64,000 nucleotides of DNA from Budorcas taxicolor (GCF_023091745.1 NC_068926.1:62432001-62496000), one strand, 5' to 3'; counted from the stretch's first letter, positions 44,501-52,266 are shown. Notes: generated by a model not told the origin, from the letters alone. Numbers and translations: made by a program.

Positions 44501-46604
44501 CCACCCAAGGAGCTTTAAAATGTGCCTGTGCAGCAGAATGTCATCCTCATGTGAACTGCTTTGCAACCTTGGGAAACGTAAGATTGGAATCTACTGATTT
44601 AGGAAGATAACCCAGATGCATTGTTCAATGAGACAGAGTTTCAAAACAGCAAGCACAAGGATCTCATTTAAATAGGAAAAAAAAAAAAACCCACCTAGTG
44701 CAAGCTCACTTGCCCAATGCTCTTATATACACACGTGTGCACACGTGCCCACAAATTTACCTTAAAATTGTTCTTGGAGGGAGTGCGATGGAATACGCTG
44801 GAAGTTTTACTTCTGCATTTGTAAACAGTGAGCAACGGTTACTTTTATGATCTCAAAGAAATGTGATAAAAGCAACTGCAGAAAGATTTCACTCAGCATT
44901 TCAAACTAACTCTAGAGAAAACTCTAGAGTCAGGACCTGTCCTATCTACCACGGCTATGCGCGCACACATCTGGACCCTGCTTCCTCACCTCCACGTGAG
45001 CACAAAGGAGGAGGATCCTTAGACTCTGTGGCCACAAAAGCTTGGGGTGCTGCTGTCTTTCCGTTGATATTTCTGCGTGATGTGCAAGTCTTTCAAGCAT
45101 GAACTCCTTCCTCCTTAAGCGGCCTACTGAGGAAGCAGCAGCTGCTGCTTTTTTCGGCTTGTGTTATGCAAACGACATCTTATTTTATCCTTTGTTTTTA
45201 TTCCCTTGCTAATGACGATTTTTAACACACTTCAAGGGGCTTCCCTGGTGGCTCAGTGGTAAAGAATCCGCCTGCCAATGCAGGAGAAGAGGGTCCAATC
45301 CCTGGGTGGGGAAGATCTCCCGGAAAAGGAAATGGCAACCCACTCCAGTATTCTTGCCTGGAAAATCCCATGGACAGAGGAACCTGGACACCGCCACCCT
45401 TTAAATCACACAGATGTGCCCTTACCCGCTGCCAGGGTGTAGATTTGCAGTGAAGCTCCAGACTAGACAATCAAGTCCCCTGTTGAAAGCAGCCAGCCAG
45501 AGGCTGGCTCCCCAGCATCTTAGTTCAGCAGTGACCCCTATATTCCCACCTAGAGTTGCAACAAAAATACCACAGAAGTTTCTGGTTATTGGCTTACTCT
45601 TGGGAGCCCAGATGTGAACCCCAGCCTGACCACTGATTTGAGTCTTTGGGTAACTCACTGCATCTCTTTGAAAACTCAGTTTTTTCATCTGTAAAATGGA
45701 GATAACCACAGTACCTGCCTCACTGGGCTGCTTAAGGATTAAATGGCCAATCAGGTAAATGCTTAGACTGGTGCGAAGGAGGTGCAGAGAGAATAGGAGC
45801 TGTGACTCCTCCAAGTGCCCATGCGGTGCGCGAGCCCCTGTACTCATTCTCCGGCCCCTCCCCAGGCTACAGAAGAAGGGGAAGCTCAGAGAAGGGCAGC
45901 AGCTACACTTGTGAAAACAAAACAAACTCTTTCATAACCAGTCTCCTTCTTGGTGAATTCTCCAACACTTTACCCAAACTCAAAAGTCAAGAGAGAAAAT
46001 GTGCCAAAGTCCTGGTTGACCAAGAAGTCAGCCACTGGGAATCGAGGTTATACTGGAAAATCCTTGCTTTGATCAAAGAAAGAAACTTTGGAAGGTGCAG
46101 ACACCACCGCAGGATGGCACTGAGATGGCGAGGGTCCCCGCCCTTTTCCAGTTCCCAGCAGTGGAAGCAGCCAGGACGTCAGGTGGCCATGGCCGTGGCC
46201 TTGGCCTCTGCATTGGGGAACTGGTGAACTTTTAGTTGAAAAGGACCCCTTTTTCCTGTTTTCCCATTTGGTCGAGGGCATGAGTCAAGAGATAAAAGAT
46301 GACGAAAAGACAAAACGGCTCCTGCAAAGAGGGTCTTAAACGGACATGTCCTCTGGATGAGTGATGTCGGATGAAAGAGCAACTGTGAGCAAACCCGTGA
46401 GACCCAACGGGATAAACTGAGGCCCGAACAGATCCAGTCCCTTCCCACCCGGCAGAGAACAAAGCACGCGGGCGGCCTCACCTGGTTGTAGAAGACCTCA
46501 GGCTGCTGGTTGGGGGTCGGCACGGCCTGGGTGGCGGCGGACAGCAGGCGGCGGCCCTGGCGGGGTCCGAGGCGGGCCGCGGCAAGCGCAACGGCGCGCA
46601 ACAT
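22032..46604 (-). CDS. ALDH2: ALDH2, mitochondrial aldehyde dehydrogenase, complete 13-exon gene
   Basis: NAD-dependent aldehyde dehydrogenase of the mitochondrial matrix. It oxidises acetaldehyde to acetate in ethanol metabolism and detoxifies lipid-peroxidation aldehydes; the active form is a homotetramer (family knowledge). Thirteen minus-strand exons total 1563 coding bases, giving 520 residues plus stop, with every intron phase consistent. The N-terminus is an Arg-rich amphipathic presequence ([21 protein letters not shown]), so the mature chain probably begins at Ser22. Key residues seen are Asn189 (PWNF, oxyanion), Lys212 (NAD binding), the FTGSTE Rossmann turn at 263-268, the general base Glu288 (LELGG), catalytic Cys322 in GQCCCAG, and Glu507, the counterpart of human Glu487 (mature numbering). 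No frameshift or stop interrupts it. Identity is essentially certain. Confidence 0.98.
22065..22505. other. ALDH2: ALDH2 intron 12
   Basis: About 440 bp with no recognisable repeat, between the penultimate and last coding exons. Confidence 0.85.
22506..22620 (-). CDS. ALDH2: ALDH2 coding exon 12
   Basis: 115 bp, acceptor AAATTGTAG and donor GACC|GTGAGT. Its first base completes Trp472; then residues 473-510, [38 protein letters not shown]. The codon at 22515-22517 is GAA, Glu507, equivalent to human Glu487 (mature). The human inactive allele ALDH2*2 has Lys there. Confidence 0.97.
22775..23055 (-). mobile_element. Bov-A2 SINE with 13-bp target duplication
   Basis: Dimeric Bov-A2 in ALDH2 intron 11. 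On the minus strand it ends with (AGC)n. It is flanked by AAAATCTAGCCAT at 22762-22774 and 23056-23068, a perfect 13-bp duplication, so it is a relatively young insertion. Confidence 0.93.
23215..23920 (-). mobile_element. L1 3' region, antisense
   Basis: Antisense L1 text such as TGGCTGAACATTCCATCACG, CCATTCATCAGCTGATGGGC and GGGTATACACCCAAGAGTGG, in ALDH2 intron 11. Confidence 0.8.
24225..24382 (-). CDS. ALDH2: ALDH2 coding exon 11
   Basis: 158 bp, acceptor CATCCCAG and donor TGTG|GTAAGG. Encodes residues 420-471 plus two bases of Trp472: [52 protein letters not shown]. The EIFGP motif spanning exons 10/11 contacts the nicotinamide ribose in this family. Confidence 0.97.
24383..26039. other. 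ALDH2: ALDH2 intron 10
   Basis: About 1.66 kb. No SINE of the Bov families was seen; a few low-complexity purine runs are present. No additional exon is recognised. Confidence 0.75.
26040..26204 (-). CDS. ALDH2: ALDH2 coding exon 10
   Basis: 165 bp, acceptor TCCCTCAG and donor GGAG|GTCAGT, phase 0. Encodes residues 365-419: [55 protein letters not shown]. The donor has C at +3, somewhat weaker than its neighbours. Confidence 0.97.
26321..26532 (-). mobile_element. Bov-tA SINE with 16-bp target duplication
   Basis: Reverse Bov-tA in ALDH2 intron 9. It is flanked by CCAGATCATGAATGCT at 26305-26320 and 26533-26548, identical over 16 bp. Confidence 0.93.
26549..26834 (-). mobile_element. Bov-A2 SINE with (AGC)n tail
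   Basis: Begins directly after the right target duplication of the preceding Bov-tA. The (CTG)n block on the plus strand is its AGC tail. The two SINEs lie in tandem, both on the minus strand. Confidence 0.9.
26850..27769 (+). mobile_element. L1 3' end with poly(A)
   Basis: Sense L1 3' sequence (TTTGACCCAGCTACTTAACT, AGAATGTACACCACCAAGGG, CTATGGACTTTAGTTAATAA) ending in an A run near 27755-27769, in ALDH2 intron 9. Confidence 0.75.
28617..28801 (-). CDS. ALDH2: ALDH2 coding exon 9 (catalytic cysteine)
   Basis: 185 bp, acceptor TCTCCCCAG and donor GCAG|GTAAGC. Completes Met303 and encodes residues 304-364. Contains [20 protein letters not shown]; the middle cysteine, Cys322, is the catalytic nucleophile (Cys302 in mature numbering), flanked by Cys321 and Cys323 as in other ALDH2 proteins. 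Confidence 0.98.
29417..29519 (-). CDS. ALDH2: ALDH2 coding exon 8
   Basis: 103 bp, acceptor CCCTGTAG and donor GATA|GTAAGG. Encodes residues 269-302, [34 protein letters not shown], plus the first base of Met303. Contains the general-base Glu288 in the [11 protein letters not shown] signature. Confidence 0.97.
29735..29965 (+). repeat. MIR-like SINE remnant
   Basis: TGAGCACCATCTACACACCA, AGCTAAGTGCTTTGTGAGCA and GGTCAAGTCGCTTGCCCACA follow the MIR core order. It lies in ALDH2 intron 7. Confidence 0.65.
30440..30655 (+). repeat. MIR-like SINE remnant
   Basis: TATCCCTATTTTACAGATGG, GGAAATGGAGGCTTCAGGAG and CTAAGGTCACATAGCTAAGT are classic MIR core and tail wording. Confidence 0.75.
31120..31237 (-). 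mobile_element. CHR-type SINE, reverse, 86 bp from ALDH2 exon 7
   Basis: TTAGTTCCCTAACCAGGAAC, GTGAAAGCGCCAGGTCCTAA and CCACCAGGAAACTCCCC are the reverse of a CHR SINE. Confidence 0.75.
31323..31436 (-). CDS. ALDH2: ALDH2 coding exon 7
   Basis: 114 bp, acceptor TTTTCACAG and donor TGAG|GTAAGG, phase 0. Encodes residues 231-268: [38 protein letters not shown]. The FTGSTE loop contacts the NAD pyrophosphate in this family. Confidence 0.98.
31671..31880 (-). mobile_element. BovB 3' end fragment, reverse
   Basis: GTTGTTCAGTCACTCAGTCA, CCATTGAGTCGGTGATGC and GAGTCTTTTCCAATGA mark the reverse BovB 3' end, in ALDH2 intron 6. Confidence 0.85.
32074..32202 (-). CDS. ALDH2: ALDH2 coding exon 6
   Basis: 129 bp, acceptor TTGATTGCAG and donor GGAG|GTGCGT, phase 0. 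Encodes residues 188-230: [43 protein letters not shown]. Contains oxyanion Asn189 and NAD-binding Lys212. Confidence 0.97.
32400..32565. repeat. MIR-like SINE remnant
   Basis: TTTTCAGATAAGGAAACCAG then GACTTGCCCAAGGTCACAGA are typical MIR core phrases. It lies in ALDH2 intron 5, between exons 5 and 6. Confidence 0.65.
32696..32807 (-). CDS. ALDH2: ALDH2 coding exon 5
   Basis: 112 bp, acceptor TTTTTTTAAG and donor CCCA|GTGAGT. Its first base completes Arg150 (CG|T); then residues 151-187, [37 protein letters not shown]. The exon ends just before the catalytic-domain WNF motif. Confidence 0.97.
34513..34650 (+). mobile_element. CHR-type SINE
   Basis: GGATTTCTCTGGTGGCCCAG head, GGGGAACTAGATCCCGCATG and CACAACTAAGACGTAGCACA body. 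L1-derived sequence flanks it on both sides. Confidence 0.8.
34660..34830 (+). mobile_element. Ruminant L1 3' UTR fragment
   Basis: TGCTTGGGGCTGGTGCATGG, GGGAGGGAGGTGGGAGGGGG and TTGGGAACACATGTAAGAAT match the 3' UTR style of bovine L1. It is followed by A-rich sequence. Confidence 0.7.
35275..35354 (-). CDS. ALDH2: ALDH2 coding exon 4
   Basis: 80 bp, residues 124-149 ([26 protein letters not shown]) plus two bases of Arg150. The donor is TGCG|GTATGG. The acceptor is TTTTTCCACTCAG, whose upstream pyrimidine tract is supplied by a (TTTG)n microsatellite on the minus strand. Confidence 0.96.
35361..35390. repeat. (AAAC)n microsatellite at the ALDH2 exon 4 acceptor
   Basis: Five to six AAAC units beginning about 7 nt from the exon edge. 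On the gene strand it reads (TTTG)n, immediately before TTTTTCCACTCAG, so it forms the upstream part of the polypyrimidine tract of exon 4. Confidence 0.88.
36186..36326 (-). CDS. ALDH2: ALDH2 coding exon 3
   Basis: 141 bp, acceptor TTTTCCAG and donor GGCA|GTGAGT, phase 0. Encodes residues 77-123, [20 protein letters not shown] then [20 protein letters not shown] and RDRTYLA, in the N-terminal NAD-domain helices. Confidence 0.97.
37431..37535 (-). CDS. ALDH2: ALDH2 coding exon 2
   Basis: 105 bp, acceptor TTCATTGCAG and donor CAAG|GTGAGA, phase 0 at both ends. Encodes residues 42-76, [20 protein letters not shown] then [15 protein letters not shown]. Intron 1 before it is about 8.9 kb. Confidence 0.97.
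37825..38081 (-). mobile_element. Bov-A2 SINE with 12-bp target duplication
   Basis: Minus-strand Bov-A2 with an (AGC)n tail, flanked by TACCACTGTGTG at 37813-37824 and 38082-38093. Confidence 0.93.
38375..38637 (-). mobile_element. CHR-type SINE, reverse, with oligo(T)
   Basis: A T run on the plus strand (its A tail), then CGGCACATGGGCTTCTCTGG, CCAGGGATCGAACCCACATG and CCAACCAGGGAAGTCCC. Confidence 0.85.
40060..40330 (+). repeat. MIR-like SINE remnant
   Basis: GGCACAGAGAGGCCAAGCCA and CTCAAGGTCACACAGCAGTG, then CAGATCTGAACTCAGGTCTT; standard MIR order. Confidence 0.75.
43165..43340 (+). mobile_element. Bov-tA SINE
   Basis: TTTGATCCCTGGGTTGGGAA, TTAGAGGAGCCTGGTGGACT and TTGGACATGACTGAGTACAC, followed by a short (AC)n tail. 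Confidence 0.85.
43540..43690 (-). repeat. MIR-like remnant
   Basis: CCTGAGCCTCAGTTTCCTCA and CAGGCACAGTGCCTGACAGA are reverse MIR phrases. Confidence 0.65.
44082..44433 (+). pseudogene. Unidentified broken coding-like frame, possibly a processed pseudogene
   Basis: One frame (44082 to about 44220) reads [20 protein letters not shown], then [20 protein letters not shown], then PLPMPPP. A second frame continues [60 protein letters not shown], ending [10 protein letters not shown] and stop at 44433. The switch happens in the C run at about 44217-44221, which suggests a one-base frameshift in one former frame. The composition (charged, [13 protein letters not shown] helix-like) looks protein-like. 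I do not recognise the family, and it could be chance. Confidence 0.3.
45238..45388 (+). mobile_element. Truncated Bov-tA SINE
   Basis: GGCTTCCCTGGTGGCTCAGT head through ATCCCATGGACAGAGGAACC. The last part of the body is missing. Confidence 0.88.
45620..45790 (-). repeat. MIR-like remnant
   Basis: AACTCAGTTTTTTCATCTGT, AAAATGGAGATAACCACAGT and CCTGCCTCACTGGGCTGC follow a reverse MIR. Confidence 0.65.
46482..46604 (-). CDS. ALDH2: ALDH2 coding exon 1 (mitochondrial presequence)
   Basis: 123 bp, ATG at 46604, donor CCAG|GTGAGG. Encodes residues 1-41. The presequence has Arg at 3, 11, 15, 18 and 19 and no acidic residue before the predicted mature start near Ser22. Then follows the [20 protein letters not shown] segment typical of the mature ALDH2 N-terminus. 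It is longer than the human presequence by a few residues. Confidence 0.96.
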
Positions 46605-46870
46605 GCCGAGGCTGGAGCTGGGACGCGGGGGCTCGCGAGGCCGGCTGGAGGCTGACTGCCTGCGGGGCGCGTCTCCGCGCGGGGCTCCCTCTCCCCGCCC
46701 CCTGCGCGGCCGCCAATGGGCAGCCGTGGGGCGGGGCCCCGCGCCTCCCCCACGCCTGGGGCGGAGAGCCCTTCCGCAGCTCGTCTCCAGCGCCGAGGGG
46801 GCAGGAGTGAACCTCGGCGCTGGCCTTCCGCGGGGCCTCTCACTGCCCCACGCAGGGCGCGCCGCCGATG
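46605..46870 (-). promoter_or_regulatory. ALDH2: ALDH2 CpG-island promoter with GC boxes and an inverted CCAAT box
   Basis: GC-rich, CpG-rich sequence that includes exon 1 and extends upstream. It holds CCCCGCCCCC at 46693-46702, CCAAT at 46713-46717 (ATTGG on the gene strand, about 110 bp upstream of the ATG) and GGGGCGGGG at 46728-46736. No TATA box is visible. A CCAAT/NF-Y site close to the start is also known for the human ALDH2 promoter, so this arrangement is probably conserved. Confidence 0.8.
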
Positions 46871-46984
46871 TGGAGTAAGAGGCTCTCCCGAATTCAGCGC
46901 ACTTTGACTGAAGCCCTAATCTATACAGGCCTGAGCTGGAGCGCCCCTGGCCCTGACTTCCGGGGGCTTACGCTCCAGGGCATT

Positions 46985-47155
46985 ACTCCCCAACCTTTGG
47001 GCAGCAGGCACCAGTTTTGTGGAAGCGGGTGTCGAATGGTTTCAGGATGATTCAAGCCCATTACATTTATTGTGTATTTTATTTCCAGTCTAATGCCCCC
47101 CACTGATCTGCCCGGAGGTACCAGTCGGTGGCCCAGAGGTTGGGGACGTCTGCTC
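46985..47155. mobile_element. Second copy of the hAT-like miniature element
   Basis: CTCCCCAACCTTTGGGCAGC ... CCCAGAGGTTGGGGACGTCT, with internal ATGGTTTCAGGATGATTCAA matching the reverse of the copy at 12167-12357. Its ends are more decayed. It sits about 115 bp beyond the ALDH2 CpG island. Confidence 0.7.
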
Positions 47156-47544
47156 TAGTGGGAGAGGCCAACCTTAAACCAAACACGAGATAATTTCAGA
47201 TAGTGAGAAGGGATGTGAAGGAAATGAAGGAACCAGGTGAAGAGGGACTTGGGGCTGAGGGCACCCGCGGTCAGGAATTGACCCTGAAACCTCAATGGTA
47301 AAGATCGTGGGACTAAGGAAGTGTGGCAGGAGGAGCGGGGAGAAGGGCAGGGCCCTGCGATGGGGCTACCTGACTTATGCTGCGGAAAAGACTGGAGGCC
47401 AGGGAACAAGGCAGAGTGAATTGAGAGGTGAGGTGAGAGAAGTGGGCAGGGCAAGAGCTGGAAGGATCTTAGAGGCAGTGGGGAGGGGTTTGGAAGGGAA
47501 GGATTCATCTAGGAGAGACAGTGAGTGATCCTGTAGAAGGATCT

Positions 47545-47720
47545 CAGTTCCCTGCTCAGGAATTGAACCTGGGGAGCCTGGATAGAAACCAGGGATACTA
47601 GTCAGGGAACTAGATCCCACAGGGTGGCAACTAAAGATTCCGAATGCTGCAACAAAGATCAAAAATCTTGCATGCCCCAACTAAGACACCGCACAGCCAA
47701 ACAAATAAACATTAAAATAT
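47545..47720 (+). mobile_element. Degenerate CHR-type SINE
   Basis: AGTCAGGGAACTAGATCCCA, GCAACTAAAGATTCCGAATG and CGCACAGCCAAACAAATAAA, then A/T-rich tail. Confidence 0.65.
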
Positions 47721-47833
47721 AAAAATTTAAAAATAAACAGACTTTTCTGGGTCAAGCCTGTTTCATTGGCTAGAAGGCAGTCATGTGGCCACTCCACCGC
47801 ATAAAGGAGTCTAGGAAACAGGCTGTGCCATAT

Positions 47834-47948
47834 GTTTAGTTTCTCAGTCATGTCCGAACCCTTGCGACCCCATAGACTATAGCCCACCAGGCTCCTCTGT
47901 CTATGGAATTCACCAGGCAAGAGTGCTGGAGTGGGTTGCCATGTCCTC
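47834..47948 (-). mobile_element. Bov-A SINE fragment, reverse
   Basis: TTTCTCAGTCATGTCCGAAC, CTATAGCCCACCAGGCTCCT and GAGTGCTGGAGTGGGTTGCC. Confidence 0.85.
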
Positions 47949-48117
47949 CCTCCTTAATGGGAGGAAACAGAGTTCTGTGCCCAGAAAGAAGCGGCAATAA
48001 GTTTGGGGATCAGCTGTAGAGATAAACTGCAAAGTGAGTCTCCCTCTCTTCTCTGAATGCAGCACCCACCCACACTTCCAGGTTCCCCTTCCCCAAGACG
48101 GCTTGCTTTTTCACTTC

Positions 48118-48458
48118 CTAATCTGTGTAGGTGTTTGCTATGGCCAGCTCATTCTCTTGACAAAACTCTATTAGCCTTTGCCCTGCATCATTCTGTACCC
48201 CAAGGCCAAATTTGCCTGTTACTCCAGGGGTTTCTTGACTTCCTACTTTTGCCTTCCGGTCCCCTATAATGAAAAAGACATCTTTTTTGGGTATTAGTTC
48301 TAAAAGGCCTTGTAGGTCTTCATAGCACCGTTCAACTTCACCTTCTTCTGCATTACTGTTCAGGGCATAGTCTTGGATTACCTTGATATTGAATGATTTG
48401 CCTTGGAAATGAACAGAGATCATTCTGTCATCTTTGAGATTGCATCCAAGTACTGCAA
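48118..48458 (-). mobile_element. Inverted 5' segment of a BovB LINE (endonuclease region)
   Basis: On the minus strand it encodes BovB APE-type endonuclease sequence: ISVHFQGKSFNIKVIQDYAL, KKDVFFIIGD and QRLIEFCQENELAIANTYTD. The adjoining BovB from about 48460 is on the plus strand and starts where this piece roughly ends in the consensus order, so the 5' part was inverted during insertion (twin priming). Confidence 0.85.
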
Positions 48459-48459
48459 A

Positions 48460-49554
48460 ACCAGGTTGATTATATTCTTTGCAGTCAAAGATAGAGAAGC
48501 TCTATACAGTCAGCAAAAACAAGACCGGGAGCTGACTGTGGCTCAGATCATGAACCCCTCTATTGCCAAATTCAGACTTAAATTGAAGAAAGTGAGTAGG
48601 GAAAACCACTAGACCATTCAGGTATGACCTAAATCAAATCCCTTACAATTATATAGTGGAAGTGAGAAAAAGATTTAAGGGACTAGATCTGATAGACAGA
48701 GTAGCTGATGAACTGTAGACAGAGGTTTGCGACATTGTATAGGAGACAGGGATCAAGACCATCCCCATGGAAAAGAAATGCAAAAAAGCAAAATGGCTGT
48801 CTGGGGAGGCTTTACAAATAGCTGCGAAAAGAAGAGAAGTGAAAAGCAAAGGAGAAAAGGAAAGATATACCCATTTGAATGCAGAGTTCCAAAGAATAGC
48901 AAGGAGAGATAAGAAAGCCTTCCTCAGTGATCAGTGCAAAGAAAAAGAGGAAAACAATAGAATAGGAAAGACTAGAGATCTCTTCAAGAAAATTAGAGTT
49001 ACCAAGGGAATATTTCATGCAAAGATGGGCTCAATAAAGGACAGAAATGGTATGGACCTAACAGAAGCAGAAGATATTAAGAAGAGGTGGCAAGAATACA
49101 CAGAAGAACTGTACAAAAAAGATCCTCATGACCCAGATAATCACCGTGGTGTGATCACTCACCTAGAGCCAGACATCCTGGAATGTGAATTCAAGCGGGC
49201 CTTAGGAAGCATCGCTACAAACAAAGCTAGTGAAGGTGATGGAATTGCAACTGAGCTATTTCAAATCATAAAAGATGCTGTGAAAGTGCTGCACTCGCTA
49301 TGCCAGCAAATTTGGAAAACTCAGCACTGGTCACAGGACTGGAAAAGGTCAGTTTTCATTCCAATCCCAAAGAAAGGCAATGCCAAAGAATGTTCAAACT
49401 ACTGCACAATTGCACTCATCTCACATGCTAGCAAAGTAATTCTCAATATTCTCCAAGTGAGGCTTCAACAGTACATGACTGAGAATTTCCAGATGTTCAA
49501 GCTGGTTTTAGAAAAGGCAGAGGAACCAGAGATCAAATTGCCAACATCGTCTGG
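48460..49554 (+). mobile_element. BovB LINE, first sense part (endonuclease end, linker, start of RT)
   Basis: Sense BovB from GATTATATTCTTTGCAGTCA. Translation gives WQEYTEELYKKDPHDPDNHR, NKASEGDGIATELFQIIKDA and KKGNAKECSNYCTIALISHA, the RT fingers region. It stops at the solo LTR insertion at 49555 and resumes at 50459. Substitutions and stops make it defective. Confidence 0.93.
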
Positions 49555-50458
49555 TGCCAGGGTCCAGCCTCAGCAGAGTCCAGGGATATCCTCAGGATGG
49601 ACGATGTCGGCAAATGAAGAAAAATAGAGAAAGAGATAAGGAAAGACACGGGGTGACCAAGCTTCTTTGGTGAGCGAGGCCCATTTACTTTATTTTCCTC
49701 GGGGCTTTTATACCCTGAGTTATACATACAGCAAGGTGAAAAATGCAGTCAACTCAACATTCCATCAGTAATAACTTTTATCGATATCAGGTTTCTTCCT
49801 GCAAGAGCCTTATTTTTTGTACATCATCTTCTATCCCGGAGGCCTGTTGATATTCCATGACCTCTTTTTGATAAATGTTCGTCAGCCAGAACAATAATCT
49901 TCCCTTAAAGTGTTTCTTCTTAAACTCCTAGCCTGTATCACCCTTAAAGTACAGAGTTACATTTCTATGGAGCAAGGATTCAGCGGGTTAAAGCAAAGAA
50001 AGAACTTATTAACACAAAGTCTAATGTTGCTAATGCTAAGGCTATTACTTGTTTCTACTACATCCTGACTATATGCACTCCCAGGAACACAATGGATAAG
50101 GGATGTGAGAACTTGGCAGCAAGCATAGGCTCAACAATGTTGCAAGAGTCTTGATAAACCTGCCAAGTAAGCTAGAATGCTAACAGGGGGTTTGAACTGA
50201 AACACTCTTATCTTGCCCAGGAGACTTATTAACTAAAGCCCTAAGTTAACTCTTTCCAGCAAAAGGTGGTCGGCCCCCTGTTAATGTCAGGGGAGTTGAT
50301 GAAAGGCATAAAATAGTAAGACAGACAGATTCTGGTTTGGGGGTAGATGCTCGAGCAAGTCCAGGTGGGTTCCTTGAGTCCCGATCTCGCCTTTGCCCAT
50401 CAGGCCTCTTCCTCATGACCTTTGCCAAGGGCGGGATTCTCCACGCTGGCTCCTGGCA
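49555..50458 (-). mobile_element. Solo LTR of a class II (ERVK-like) endogenous retrovirus, inside BovB
   Basis: 904 bp beginning TGCCAGG and ending CCTGGCA. On the minus strand it has TATAAAAG (49705-49712) followed 10 nt later by AATAAA (49689-49694). A perfect 6-bp target duplication GTCTGG lies at 49549-49554 and 50459-50464; removing the LTR and one copy restores the BovB frame text. No internal viral genes, primer-binding site or second LTR adjoin it. The second LTR at 54155 belongs to the same family. Confidence 0.92.
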
Positions 50459-51580
50459 GTCTGGATCATGGAAAAAGCAGGAGAGTTCCAGAAAAACATC
50501 TATTTCTGCTTTATTGACTATGCCAAAGCCTTTGACTGTGGATCATGATAAACTGAAAAATTCTGAAAGAGATGGGAATACCAGACCACCTGACCTTCCT
50601 CTTGAGAAATCTGACCTGTACATAGTTCAGGAAGCAACAGTTAGAACTGGACATGGAACAACAGACTGGTTCCAAATAGGAAAAGGAGTATGTCAAGGCT
50701 GTATATTGTCACCCTGCTTATTTAACTTATATGCAGAGTACATCATGAGAAATGCTGGGCTGGATGAAGCACAAGCTGGAATCAAGATTGCTAGGAGAAA
50801 CATCAATAAACTCAGATACGCAGATGACACCACCCTTATGGAAGAAAGTGAAGAAGAACTAAAGGGCCTCTTCATGAAAGTAAAAGAGGAGAATGAAAAA
50901 GTTGACTTAAAGCTCAACATTCAGAAAACTAAGATCATGGCATTCGGCCCCATCACTTCATGGCAAATAGATGGGGAAACAGTGGAAACAGTGTCAGACT
51001 TTATTTTTTCATCTCCAAAGTCACTGCAGATGGTGACTGCAACCATGAAATTAAAAGATGCTTATTCCTTGGAAATAAAGTTACGACCAACCTAGACAGC
51101 ATATTAAAAAGCAGAGATATTACTTTGCCAACAAAGGTCCGTGTAGTCAAGGCTATGGTTTTTCCAGTAGTCATGTATGGATGTGAGATTTAGACTATAA
51201 AGAAAGATGAGCACTGAAGAATTGATGCTTTTGAACTGTGGTGTTGGAGAAGACTCTTGAGAGTCCCTTGGACTGCAGGGAGATCCAACCAATCCATCCT
51301 AAAGGAGATCAGTCTTGAGCATTCATTGGAAGGACTGATGTTGAAGCTGAAACTCCAATACTTTGTCCACCTGATGCAAAGAGCTGACTCATTGGAAAAG
51401 ACCCTGATGCTGGGAAAGATTGAAGGCAGGAGGAGAAGGGGACGGCAGAGGATGAGATGGTTGGATGGCATCACTGACTCAATGGACATGAGTCTGGGTA
51501 AAGTCTGGCAGCTGGTGGTGGACAGGGAGGCCTGGCATGCTGCAGTCCATGGGGTCACAAAGAGTCAGACATGAGCTACT
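50459..51580 (+). mobile_element. BovB LINE, second sense part (RT domain to 3' end)
   Basis: Continues the BovB: AKAFDC, ATVRTGHGTTDWFQIGKGVC, QGCILSPCLFNLYAEYIMRN, LRYADDTTLM (YADD catalytic box) and the RRGRQRMRWLDGITDSMDMS C-terminal part. Ends with AGTCAGACATGAGC. Frame breaks near 50545 and 51090 make it non-functional. Confidence 0.93.
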
Positions 51581-52007
51581 GAACAAAAACATGAACCATC
51601 ATATCATATAATTTTCATTTCTTTTTTGTGGTGAGAACATTTAAGATCTACTCTCTTAACAACTTTCAAGTATATAATACTGTACCGTTAACTATAATTC
51701 CGTGCTATACATTAGATCTCAAGATTTATTCATCTTATAACTGAAAGTTTGTACCCTTTAACCAATATTTACTCATTTCCCCCAATCCCAAGCCCCTCAT
51801 AACCACCATCCTGCTCTGTTTCTATGGGTTTACCTTTTGCAGATTCCATATACAACTATGGTCATACGTTGTCATTTTGCCTCTGACTTATCTCTGTTAG
51901 CATAAAGTCTCCAAGTTTCCTCCTTGTTGTTGCAAATGGCAGGATTTTTTTCTCATGGTTGAAGAATAGTCCATCTTCCTTATCCATTCTTCTGTTGATG
52001 GTTGTTT

Positions 52008-52266
52008 CTGCTGCTGCTAAGTCGCTTCAGTCGTGTCCGACTCTGTGCGACCCCATACACAGCAGCCCACCAGGCTCCCTCATCCCTGGGATTCTCCAGG
52101 CAAGAACACTGGAGTAGGTTGCCATTGCCTTCTCCAATGCATTAAAGTGAAGTCACTCAGTCGTGGCTGAATCATAGTGACCCCATGGACTGCAGCCTAC
52201 CAGGCTCCTCCGTCCATGGGATTTTCCAGGCGAGAGTACTGGAGTGGGTTGCCATTGCCTTCTCTG
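52008..52266 (-). mobile_element. Bov-A2 SINE with 11-bp target duplication
   Basis: Flanked by GATGGTTGTTT at 51997-52007 and 52267-52277. Minus strand, short (AGC)n tail, inserted in antisense L1. Confidence 0.92.

Larger units (their letters stand above)
37536..46481. other. ALDH2: ALDH2 intron 1
   Basis: About 8.9 kb. Contains Bov-A2 (37825-38081), a CHR SINE (38375-38637), MIR remnants (40060-40330, 43540-43690, 45620-45790), two Bov-tA copies (43165-43340, 45238-45388) and an unidentified broken frame at 44082-44433. The parts at 38640-40050, 40340-43150 and 45800-46470 show no recognisable element. Confidence 0.75.

Noticed and set aside
48767..49627. 286-codon open frame, the longest in the window
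   Set aside because: It is BovB polyprotein sequence running into the solo LTR; not a host gene.
50337..51095. 252-codon open frame with a YADD box
   Set aside because: The first part is LTR sequence and the rest BovB reverse transcriptase; a chance read-through of two transposons.
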